Positions 53,842-60,399 of a stretch of DNA of 60,399 nt are shown piece after piece. The DNA lies in NCBI RefSeq assembly GCF_017355985.1, contig NZ_JAFIQU010000027.1, forward strand, positions 1-60,399, in the 5' to 3' direction. This DNA is from Arenibaculum pallidiluteum. GTDB lineage: Bacteria > Pseudomonadota > Alphaproteobacteria > Azospirillales > Azospirillaceae. The notes under the pieces are model-generated. The model was given only the letters and a program-made list of their open reading frames with translations. It made no database searches and had not been told where the DNA came from. The translations under genes and the position numbers were made by a program. Each line of letters begins with the position of its first letter. Within the stretch, counting starts at the first letter, position 1.

Positions 53842-54869
53842 GACGGCGCCTCGCCGCGGCACTGGCCCTGCTCGTGGCGGCCGGCGGCATCGTCGCCTGG
53901 CGGCTGGACCTGCCGGCCCGTCTGGGCTGGCGAGAGCGCCCCGCGGCCGGGCTGACGCTGTACGGCAATGTCGACATCCGCCAGGTCCAGCTCGGCTTCC
54001 GTGTCTCCGGGCGCATCGCGGGCATGGCGGTGGACGAGGGCGACAGGGTCGTCGCCGGGACGGAGCTGGCACGGCTGGACCCGCGCCCATACGAGGACGG
54101 ACGCCGCGCCGCGGCGGCGCAGGCTGCCGGCAGCGCGGCCACCCTCGCCAGGCTCGAGGCCGGCCCCCGCAAGGCGGAGATCGCGCAGGCCGCCGCCACC
54201 CTGGCCGAGCGCGAGGCCGACCTCGCCAATGCCGTGCTGGCGCTGGAGCGCGCGCGCCAGCTCGCGCTCCGCGGGACGGCGCCCGAGGCCGCGCTCGACC
54301 AGGCGCGCGCGGCCAAGGAAATGGCGGCCGCGCGGGTGGCCTCGGCGCAGGCGGCGCTGCGGCTCCTCGAGGAAGGGTCGCGAAGCGAGGACATCGCCTT
54401 TGCCCGCGCCGAGCTGCAGGCGGCGGAGGCGAACCTGTCGGCGGCGGACACGCAGCTCCAGGACACGCTTCTGCAGGCGCCCGCCGAGGGCGTGGTGCTG
54501 TCCCGGGTGCGCGAGCCCGGCGCCATCGTCTCGCCGGGCGATGCCGTCTACGTCGTCTCGCTCGACCGGCCGGTCTGGGTGCGCGCCTACGTGGCCGAGC
54601 CCGATCTCGGGCGCATCCACCCCGGCCTGACCGTCGAGGTCGTGACCGACACGGCCCCGGACAGGCCGTATCGCGGGCGCGTCGGCTTCATATCCCCGGT
54701 CGCCGAGTTCACGCCGAAATCGGTCGAGACCCCGGAACTGAGGACCGACCTCGTCTACCGCCTGCGGGTCGTCGTGGAGAACGCGGATGCCGCGCTGCGC
54801 CAGGGCATGCCGGTAACCCTGCGCGTGCCGGCCGAGGACCCCGCGACCCCCGCCGGGCGCGGGCCGTGA
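53838..54869 (+). CDS. ybhG: HlyD-type membrane fusion protein, YbhG-like
   Basis: A 343-residue periplasmic adaptor. One N-terminal anchor (residues ~5-20) is followed by the biotinyl-lipoyl strand GYVDIRQ-like segment ([20 protein letters not shown]). A long antiparallel coiled coil (~80-200) follows, including [20 protein letters not shown]. The beta-barrel and end domains are [20 protein letters not shown] and [20 protein letters not shown]. It should bridge the inner-membrane ABC exporter and an outer-membrane channel. It overlaps the TetR gene and precedes the ATPase by seven bases. Confidence 0.93.
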   Translation: MRRRLAAALALLVAAGGIVAWRLDLPARLGWRERPAAGLTLYGNVDIRQVQLGFRVSGRIAGMAVDEGDRVVAGTELARLDPRPYEDGRRAAAAQAAGSAATLARLEAGPRKAEIAQAAATLAEREADLANAVLALERARQLALRGTAPEAALDQARAAKEMAAARVASAQAALRLLEEGSRSEDIAFARAELQAAEANLSAADTQLQDTLLQAPAEGVVLSRVREPGAIVSPGDAVYVVSLDRPVWVRAYVAEPDLGRIHPGLTVEVVTDTAPDRPYRGRVGFISPVAEFTPKSVETPELRTDLVYRLRVVVENADAALRQGMPVTLRVPAEDPATPAGRGP

Positions 54870-54876
54870 GCGCGCC

Positions 54877-56616
54877 ATGGCGGAGATCGTCCGCATGTCC
54901 GGCCTCACCAAGCGCTTCGGCGGCGCGGCCCCCGCCCTGGACGCGGTGTCGGGCTCCGTTGCCGCGGGCGAGATCACCGGGCTGGTCGGGCCGGACGGCG
55001 CGGGCAAGACGACGCTGATCCGCCTGATGACGGGGCTGATGGCCCCCGAGGGCGGCGAACTGGAGGTCTTTGGCCTCGACGCGCGGCGCGCTGCCGCCGC
55101 GATCCAGGCCGACATCGGGTACATGCCGCAGCGCTTCGGCCTCTACGAGGATCTGACGGTGCGGGAGAACCTCGACCTCTATGCCGATCTGCGGGGCCTG
55201 CCGCGTGCCGAGCGCCCCGAGGCCTTCGGCCGGCTGCTGGCCTTCACCGGGCTCGAGCCCTTCGCCGCGCGCCTTGCGGGCAAGCTCTCGGGCGGCATGA
55301 AGCAGAAGCTCGGCCTGGCCTGCGCGCTGCTGCGCAAGCCGCGGCTCCTGCTCCTGGACGAGCCCGGGGTCGGCGTGGACCCGATCTCGCGGCGGGATCT
55401 CTGGTCCATGGTGCGCGGCCTCGCCGGCGAGGGGGTGGGGGTCGTCTGGTCCACGGCCTATCTCGACGAGGCGGAGGCCTGCGACCGCGTCCTCCTGCTC
55501 GACCGGGGCAGGCTGCTCTTCACCGGCAGGCCGTCGGAGCTGACCGGCCGCGTCGCGGGCCGGGTCTTCAAGGTCTCCGGCGTGGAAGGTCGCCGCAGGC
55601 CGGTCCTGGCGCGCGCCTTGGACGAGCCCGGTATCGTCGACGGCGTGATCCAGGGCGAGGCGATCCGGCTGGTGGTCGCGTCCGGCCGCGACGCGGGCGC
55701 CGTACCGGCCGCGGTCGCCGCGCCGCCCGCGCGCGTGCAGCCCGCGCCGCCGCGCTTCGAGGACGCCTATGTCGACCTGCTCGGCGGCGGGCCCGGCGGC
55801 CGCTCCAGGCTCGCCGAGGCGACGGCGGCGCGCCCGGGCTCCGGCGACGGTCCCGGAGACCGGCCGGTCATCGAGGCGCGCGGCCTGACCAAGCGCTTCG
55901 GCGACTTCACGGCGGCGCGCGACATCACCTTCGCGATCCCGCGCGGGCAGATCTTCGGCCTGCTGGGCCCCAACGGCGCCGGCAAGTCCACGACCTTCAA
56001 GATGCTGTGCGGGCTGCTGCGGCCGACCGGGGGCGAGGGCCGCATCGCGGGGTTCGACCTGCGCCGCGACGGCGCGGCGGCCCGCAACCGCCTGGGCTAC
56101 ATGGCGCAGAAATTCTCGCTCTACGGCGATCTCAGCGTCGCGCAGAACCTGGCCTTCTTCGCCGGGGCCTACGGGCTCGGCGGCCGGCTCCGGCGCGAGC
56201 GGACGGCGCTGATGACGGAGATCTTCGACCTCGCGCCCCATGCCGGCATGTCGGCCAAGCTCCTGCCGCTCGGGCTCAAGCAGCGGCTGGCCCTGGCCTG
56301 CGCGGTCATGCACGAGCCCGAGGCGCTGTTCCTGGACGAGCCCACCTCGGGCGTCGACCCCATCACCCGGCGCGAGTTCTGGACCCACATCAACGGCCTC
56401 GTCGAGAAGGGCGTCACCGTCCTGGTCACGACCCACTTCATGGACGAGGCGGAGTATTGCGACCGCATCGCGCTGATCGACCGCGGCCGCGCCATCGCCC
56501 TGGGATCGCCCGACGAGCTCAAGGCACGCGTCGCGGACGCCGCGAACCCGGATCCCAGCATGGAGGACGCCTTCGTCGCTCTGGTGCGGGATGCCGGCCG
56601 GGAGGGGGCGGCATGA
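54877..56616 (+). CDS. ybhF: ABC exporter with two fused ATPase domains, YbhF-like
   Basis: A 579-residue protein. Domain 1 (~5-230) has VGPDGAGKTTLIR, LSGGMKQKLGLAC and LLLLDEPGVGVDPISRRD. A linker (~270-325) follows. Domain 2 (~330-570) has LGPNGAGKSTTFK, LPLGLKQRLALAC and ALFLDEPTSGVDPITRREF. The second signature reads LPLG rather than LSGG, which I recall as usual for YbhF-type proteins. It energises the two permeases encoded next. It overlaps the permease start by four bases. Confidence 0.94.
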   Translation: MAEIVRMSGLTKRFGGAAPALDAVSGSVAAGEITGLVGPDGAGKTTLIRLMTGLMAPEGGELEVFGLDARRAAAAIQADIGYMPQRFGLYEDLTVRENLDLYADLRGLPRAERPEAFGRLLAFTGLEPFAARLAGKLSGGMKQKLGLACALLRKPRLLLLDEPGVGVDPISRRDLWSMVRGLAGEGVGVVWSTAYLDEAEACDRVLLLDRGRLLFTGRPSELTGRVAGRVFKVSGVEGRRRPVLARALDEPGIVDGVIQGEAIRLVVASGRDAGAVPAAVAAPPARVQPAPPRFEDAYVDLLGGGPGGRSRLAEATAARPGSGDGPGDRPVIEARGLTKRFGDFTAARDITFAIPRGQIFGLLGPNGAGKSTTFKMLCGLLRPTGGEGRIAGFDLRRDGAAARNRLGYMAQKFSLYGDLSVAQNLAFFAGAYGLGGRLRRERTALMTEIFDLAPHAGMSAKLLPLGLKQRLALACAVMHEPEALFLDEPTSGVDPITRREFWTHINGLVEKGVTVLVTTHFMDEAEYCDRIALIDRGRAIALGSPDELKARVADAANPDPSMEDAFVALVRDAGREGAA

Positions 56617-57797
56617 GCGCGCAGGGTGCAGGCAGCCGCGCGCCCCGGCGCGCCCGCGGCCCGCGACGCTTCGCCGCCCTGGTCCGCAAGGAGGTCCGGC
56701 AGATCCTGCGCGATCCCAGCAGCCTCCTGATCGCCTTCGCCCTGCCGCTGGTGCTGCTGTTCCTGTTCGGCTACGGCGTGTCCCTGGACGCGACCCGCAA
56801 CCGGGTGGGCCTCGTCGTCGAGTCATCGACGCCGGTGGCGCAGGACCTCGCCGCGGCCTTCCGCGCCTCGCGCTATTTCGAGGTCATGTCCGGGCGCGAC
56901 CGCCGCGCCTTCGAGGAGGACCTGGTCCGGGGCCGGATCCGGGGAATCCTGGTGATCCCCGCCGATTTCGCCGCCGACATGGCCTCGGGCGCCGCCGCTT
57001 CCGTCCAGGGGCCTTCCGCCCGGGGGCCGTCCATGCAGGTGATCGTGGACGGCTCCGATCCCAACACGGCGGGCTTCGTGCAGAACTATGCCAGGGGCGT
57101 CGTCGAGACCTGGGCGCGGCAGCGGGCCGCCGAGGCGGCGCCCCGGGCCCCGGCGATCACCGTCGAGCGGCGGTTCTGGTTTAACCCCGAGCTCGCCAGC
57201 CGCAACTTCCTGGTCCCCGGCTCCATCGCCATCGTGATGACGCTGGTCGGAACCCTTCTGACCTCGCTGGTCGTCGCGCGGGAGTGGGAGCGCGGGACCA
57301 TGGAGGCCATGATGGCGACGCCGGTCAGCGCGGCGGAGCTGCTGGCCGGCAAGATCCTGCCCTACTTCGTGCTGGGCCTCGCCTCGATGACCCTGTGCGT
57401 GCTGCTCGCCGTGCTGGTCTTCGACGTGCCTTTCCGGGGCTCGGCCGCGGCGCTCTATGCGGTCTCGGCCAGCTTCCTAATGCCGGCGCTGGGCCAGGGT
57501 CTGCTGATCTCGGCCGCGACGAAGAACCAGTTCCTGGCCTCGCAGCTCGCCCTGCTGTCGGGATTCCTGCCGGCCTTCCTGCTGTCGGGCTTCCTGTTCG
57601 AGATCGATTCCATGCCGCGGCCGATCCAGTGGATCACGGCGATCGTGCCGGCGCGCTACCTGATCCCATGCCTGCAGACCGTCTTCCTGGCCGGCGACGT
57701 CTGGCCCATGTTCCTGCGCGCCATGGCGACGATGCTCCTGATCGGCGCCGTCCTCTTCCTGCTGGCCGCGCGCAGCACCCGCAAGAGGATCGGATGA
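56613..57797 (+). CDS. ybhS: ABC-2 permease, YbhS-like
   Basis: A 394-residue inner-membrane permease. Helix 1 (LLIAFALPLVLLFLFGYGV) is followed by a long periplasmic loop (~45-195) with RAFEEDLVRGRIRGILVIPA and VIVDGSDPNTAGFVQNYARG. Five further helices cover ~205-385. The ABC-2 signature EWERGTMEAMMATPVSAAEL is conserved, as is IVPARYLIPCLQTVFLAGD. It forms a heterodimer with the next gene product. ATG at 56613 overlaps the YbhF stop, and its own stop overlaps the next start. Confidence 0.94.
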   Translation: MSAQGAGSRAPRRARGPRRFAALVRKEVRQILRDPSSLLIAFALPLVLLFLFGYGVSLDATRNRVGLVVESSTPVAQDLAAAFRASRYFEVMSGRDRRAFEEDLVRGRIRGILVIPADFAADMASGAAASVQGPSARGPSMQVIVDGSDPNTAGFVQNYARGVVETWARQRAAEAAPRAPAITVERRFWFNPELASRNFLVPGSIAIVMTLVGTLLTSLVVAREWERGTMEAMMATPVSAAELLAGKILPYFVLGLASMTLCVLLAVLVFDVPFRGSAAALYAVSASFLMPALGQGLLISAATKNQFLASQLALLSGFLPAFLLSGFLFEIDSMPRPIQWITAIVPARYLIPCLQTVFLAGDVWPMFLRAMATMLLIGAVLFLLAARSTRKRIG

Positions 57798-58921
57798 TGG
57801 CCTGGATACGGCTCAGGGCGCTGATCCTGAAGGAGCTCCTCGCGATCCTGCGGGATCCCAGGAGCCGCGTGATCCTGATTGGCCCGCCGATCGTGCAGCT
57901 CATGGTCTTCTCCTTCGCGGCGACGCTGGAGGTGCGGAACGCCGACCTGCTGATCCTGAACCGCGACGCCGGCTACTGGGGGCAGGAGCTCGTGCACCGG
58001 CTGGACGGCGCGCCGACCTTCCGGAGCATCCGGCCCGTGGACGGGCCGGCGGCGCTGCGTGCCGGCATCGACCGGCAGGAGGCGATCGCGGCGATCCAGA
58101 TCGGCTCCGGCTTCTCGCGCGATCTCGCGGCGGGGAATGCCGCCGACCTGCAGATCATCCTGGACGGGCGCCGCTCGAATGCCGCTCAGATCGTGGCCGG
58201 CTATCTCGATGGCATCGTCGAGGGGCTGGCGGCGGATGCCGCCCAGGTTGCTGCCCCGCATGCCGGTCCAGCGTCGGCGGCAGTGCGGGTCGTGCCGCGC
58301 AACTGGTTCAATCCGAACCTGACCTTCCAGTGGTTCATGGTGCCGAACCTGGTGGCGGCCATCGCCATGCTGATCGGCCTGGTGGTCACCGCCCTGTCGA
58401 TCGCGCGCGAGCGCGAGCTCGGGACCTTCGACCAGCTCATGGTCTCGCCGCTGCGCACGCACGAGATCCTGATCGGCAAGGTGATCCCGCCCATGCTGAT
58501 CGGCTCCTTCCACATCACGGTCTACGTGCTGGCCGCGCTCTTCGTCTTCGGCGTGCCCCTGCGCGGCTCGCTGCTGCTGCTTTACGGCAGCGCCGTCTTC
58601 TACCTGCTGGCCGTGGTCGGCCTCGGCCTGTTCATCTCGGCCCTGGCGGCGACCCAGCAGCAGGCGATCCTGGGGGCCTTCCTGTTCATGGTGCCGGGGA
58701 TGCTGCTGTCGGGCTTCGCCACGCCGATCGAGAACATGCCGGGCTGGCTCCAGGCGGTCACGCTGGTGAACCCGCTGCGCTACTTCCTCGTCGTCGTCCG
58801 GGGCGTGTTCCTGAAGGACCTGCCGGTCGGCGAGGCCGTCGCCAACACCGCCCCGCTGCTGCTGATCGCCTGCGTCACCCTGGGCGCCGCCGCCTGGCTG
58901 TTCCGCCGCCGGCTGGAGTGA
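57794..58921 (+). CDS. ybhR: ABC-2 permease, YbhR-like
   Basis: A 375-residue inner-membrane permease, paralogous to the preceding gene. LILKELLAILRDPRSRVILI leads into helix 1; the periplasmic loop contains ADLQIILDGRRSNAAQIVAG. The C-terminal helices carry ERELGTFDQLMVSPLRTHEI and LVNPLRYFLVVVRGVFLKD, typical of YbhR. It completes the exporter. It is the last gene of the TetR-controlled operon; the next gene is about 100 bases away. Confidence 0.94.
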   Translation: MMAWIRLRALILKELLAILRDPRSRVILIGPPIVQLMVFSFAATLEVRNADLLILNRDAGYWGQELVHRLDGAPTFRSIRPVDGPAALRAGIDRQEAIAAIQIGSGFSRDLAAGNAADLQIILDGRRSNAAQIVAGYLDGIVEGLAADAAQVAAPHAGPASAAVRVVPRNWFNPNLTFQWFMVPNLVAAIAMLIGLVVTALSIARERELGTFDQLMVSPLRTHEILIGKVIPPMLIGSFHITVYVLAALFVFGVPLRGSLLLLYGSAVFYLLAVVGLGLFISALAATQQQAILGAFLFMVPGMLLSGFATPIENMPGWLQAVTLVNPLRYFLVVVRGVFLKDLPVGEAVANTAPLLLIACVTLGAAAWLFRRRLE

Positions 58922-59021
58922 CCGGCCGCCGGCTGCGCGCCTTGTTATCGCAGGTGATCCCGTTCAGGCTCGTGTGGCACCCCGGACCTGATCCGGCGGG
59001 AGGGACACGGGAGGAAGGCGC

Positions 59022-59450
59022 GTGGTGGAGATCATCAGGATGGGTGGCCTGACGCTGGAGTTCCTGCACGACAAGGAGAGTACCGGCGAAAGCCTGGACA
59101 TGTTCAGGATGACGGTGCAGCCAAACGCACGGATGCCCGTGCCCCACTATCACGAAAGCTGGGACGAGACCGTGTACGGGCTCAGCGGGACACTGAAGTT
59201 CCGCGTCGACGGCCATGACGTTCCCCTGGAGCCCGGGCAGTCGGTCTTCATCAGGCGCGGGGTCGTGCACGGCTTCAGCAACGAGACCCAGGAGCCCGCG
59301 ACCTGCCTCTCAGTCCTGACGCCGGGCGTTCTGGGTGCTGCCTATTTCCGCGAGGTCGCCGGGCTGATCGCCGCCGGCGTGCCGGATCCCGCGAGGATGA
59401 CGGAGGTGATGCTGCGCTACGGGCTTGTTCCGGTTCCGCCCGGCGGCTGA
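59022..59450 (+). CDS. Cupin-domain protein
   Basis: A 142-residue single-domain cupin. The metal-binding set is PVPHYHESWDETVYGLSGTL (His, His and Glu) and the later His in RRGVVHGFSN. Such stand-alone cupins may be dioxygenases, isomerases or ligand sensors; no substrate is suggested here. GTG at 59022 follows GGAGGAAGGC. It lies between the ABC exporter operon and a DUF72 gene on the same strand, but with a gap on both sides. Confidence 0.87.
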   Translation: MVEIIRMGGLTLEFLHDKESTGESLDMFRMTVQPNARMPVPHYHESWDETVYGLSGTLKFRVDGHDVPLEPGQSVFIRRGVVHGFSNETQEPATCLSVLTPGVLGAAYFREVAGLIAAGVPDPARMTEVMLRYGLVPVPPGG

Positions 59451-59565
59451 AGCGGATCGCCCGGTTTCTGCGCCGACCGCGCCCGCTTCGGGACACGGGA
59501 ACGGCGCCGTACGGAACCGGCGCTGCCGCCGCGGGTTCCGCCACGGGTGGGAACGGGCGGGCGGC

Positions 59566-60291
59566 ATGGCGATCCGGATCGGCACATCGGGCTGGCAGTA
59601 TTCCCACTGGAAGGGCCGGGTCTTCGCGGGCGGCGTGCGCATCGCGGGGCTTGCGGACTACCAGCGGCTGTTCGACACCGTCGAGATCAACAACACCCAT
59701 TACCGCTGGCCGCGGCCGGAGAACGTCGCATCCTGGCGCGACGGCTCGGAGCCGGGCTTCCTCTTCGCGGTCAAGGCGCACCGCCTGGTCTCCCACCGGA
59801 CCAAGCTGAACGCCCCGGCCAAGGGGGCGGAGTTCGTGGAGGCCGTGCGCCCGCTCGGCCCCAAGCTGGGACCGGTGCTGTTCCAGATGCCGGATCGGTT
59901 CGGCGCGAATCCGGACCGGCTCGCGGCCTTCCTGGATGGCCTGCCCCGCGGCCCCGGCTGCGCCTATGCCTTCGAGTTCCGGGACCGGAGCTGGCTGGCC
60001 GACCCGGTCTTCCGCCTGCTGGAGGCCCATCGTGCCGCCGCGGTGATCTACGACATCGGCGGCTTCATGGCGCCCGAGGTCGTGACGGCGCCCTTCGTCT
60101 ATTTGCGCTTCCATGGTCCCGGCGCGGCGTACCGCGACCCCTACGGCCCGGACTTCCTCGCGGACTGGGCGGGGCGGATCCGGCGCTGGGACGCGGCCGG
60201 GCTCGACGTCTACTGCTATTTCGACAACGACATGGGCGGGCATGCGGTCGACAACGCGCTCGACCTGCTGGCGATGGTACGCGCTGGCTAG
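59566..60291 (+). CDS. DUF72 protein (TIM-barrel)
   Basis: A 241-residue soluble protein of the DUF72/YecE family. The start IRIGTSGWQYSHWKGRVF, the site FDTVEINNTHYRWPRPENV, and FLFAVKAHRLVSHRTKL are family hallmarks. KLGPVLFQMPDRFGANPDRL and the C-terminal CYFDNDMGGHAVDNALDL are also standard. The function of the family is unknown. ATG at 59566 is chosen; the frame extends upstream but without conserved content. Confidence 0.9.
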   Translation: MAIRIGTSGWQYSHWKGRVFAGGVRIAGLADYQRLFDTVEINNTHYRWPRPENVASWRDGSEPGFLFAVKAHRLVSHRTKLNAPAKGAEFVEAVRPLGPKLGPVLFQMPDRFGANPDRLAAFLDGLPRGPGCAYAFEFRDRSWLADPVFRLLEAHRAAAVIYDIGGFMAPEVVTAPFVYLRFHGPGAAYRDPYGPDFLADWAGRIRRWDAAGLDVYCYFDNDMGGHAVDNALDLLAMVRAG

Positions 60292-60374
60292 CACTACCTT
60301 GGCAGTTCCCGCGTAATTAGGCGAGGCAAGACCTGTTGTCCTGCCCAGGAGATGGCCGGAGCCGGAGGCGGTCA

Positions 60375-60399
60375 TGCTGGAGGTGCAGACATGGGAAGC
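60375..60399 (+). other. Possible start of a gene leaving the window
   Basis: An ATG at 60391 is preceded by GGAGGTG at about five bases, and another ATG lies at 60375. Only the first codons are visible, so nothing can be said about the product. Confidence 0.25.

Overview
This is a very G+C-rich, densely packed chromosomal window from an alphaproteobacterium, most likely a Rhodospirillales-type organism. The family assignment is inferred from gene content: a RegB/RegA redox two-component pair, a ChvI/ChvG pair beside PEP carboxykinase, a cyc-kdsB-pheA block, a coxMNOP-like oxidase operon, and YejABEF with two binding proteins. I found no rRNA, tRNA, CRISPR array, insertion sequence or prophage. 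The only RNA gene I can support is the SRP RNA at about 29.05 kb.

Layout. 0-4.7 kb: the start of a probable flavin monooxygenase, a lipoprotein hydrolase with an orphan YadG-like ATPase, a CHCC zinc-finger protein, and regB-regA. 4.7-9.7 kb: a signalling-like island with two paralogous EAL-like proteins whose catalytic motifs are lost, a UDP-glucose-epimerase-like protein without its active-site Tyr/Lys, an unknown protein behind a Fur-like palindrome, and a small membrane protein. 9.9-12.2 kb: a large MscS channel. 12.3-23.7 kb, all minus strand: hisN, an acidic protein, two yejA paralogues, yejB, yejE, yejF, a pentapeptide-repeat protein and a GhrA-like reductase. 23.9-28 kb: membrane-anchored cytochrome c with a long Pro/Ala tail, divergent from kdsB and pheA, then an RTX/FG-GAP-like protein. 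28-32.3 kb: nudC, ffs, dnaX, ybaB and recR. 32.3-35.2 kb: an MFS exporter, a DUF2189 protein and a small membrane protein.

35.2-38.4 kb holds a glycosyltransferase pair. One member is a three-domain fusion (GT32-like, GT2-like and fungal Anp1/GT62-like) whose N-terminal end lies next to an A+T-richer gap. 38.8-43.8 kb is a cytochrome c oxidase operon with two different subunit III genes, followed by a copper chaperone on the other strand. 43.9-51.8 kb has pckG and a HugZ-like gene divergent from chvI-chvG, then an orphan flagellar-rod-like protein and a chemotaxis receptor. 51.8-58.9 kb has an Old Yellow Enzyme divergent from a TetR-ybhGFSR-type efflux operon, with a clear palindromic operator between them. 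59-60.4 kb has a cupin and a DUF72 protein.

The least explained parts, and the best candidates for something new, are the pseudoenzyme island at 4.76-9.73 kb and the triple glycosyltransferase at 36.1-38.4 kb. Functional statements rest on visible motifs and family knowledge; no database search was possible. G+C statements are by eye.
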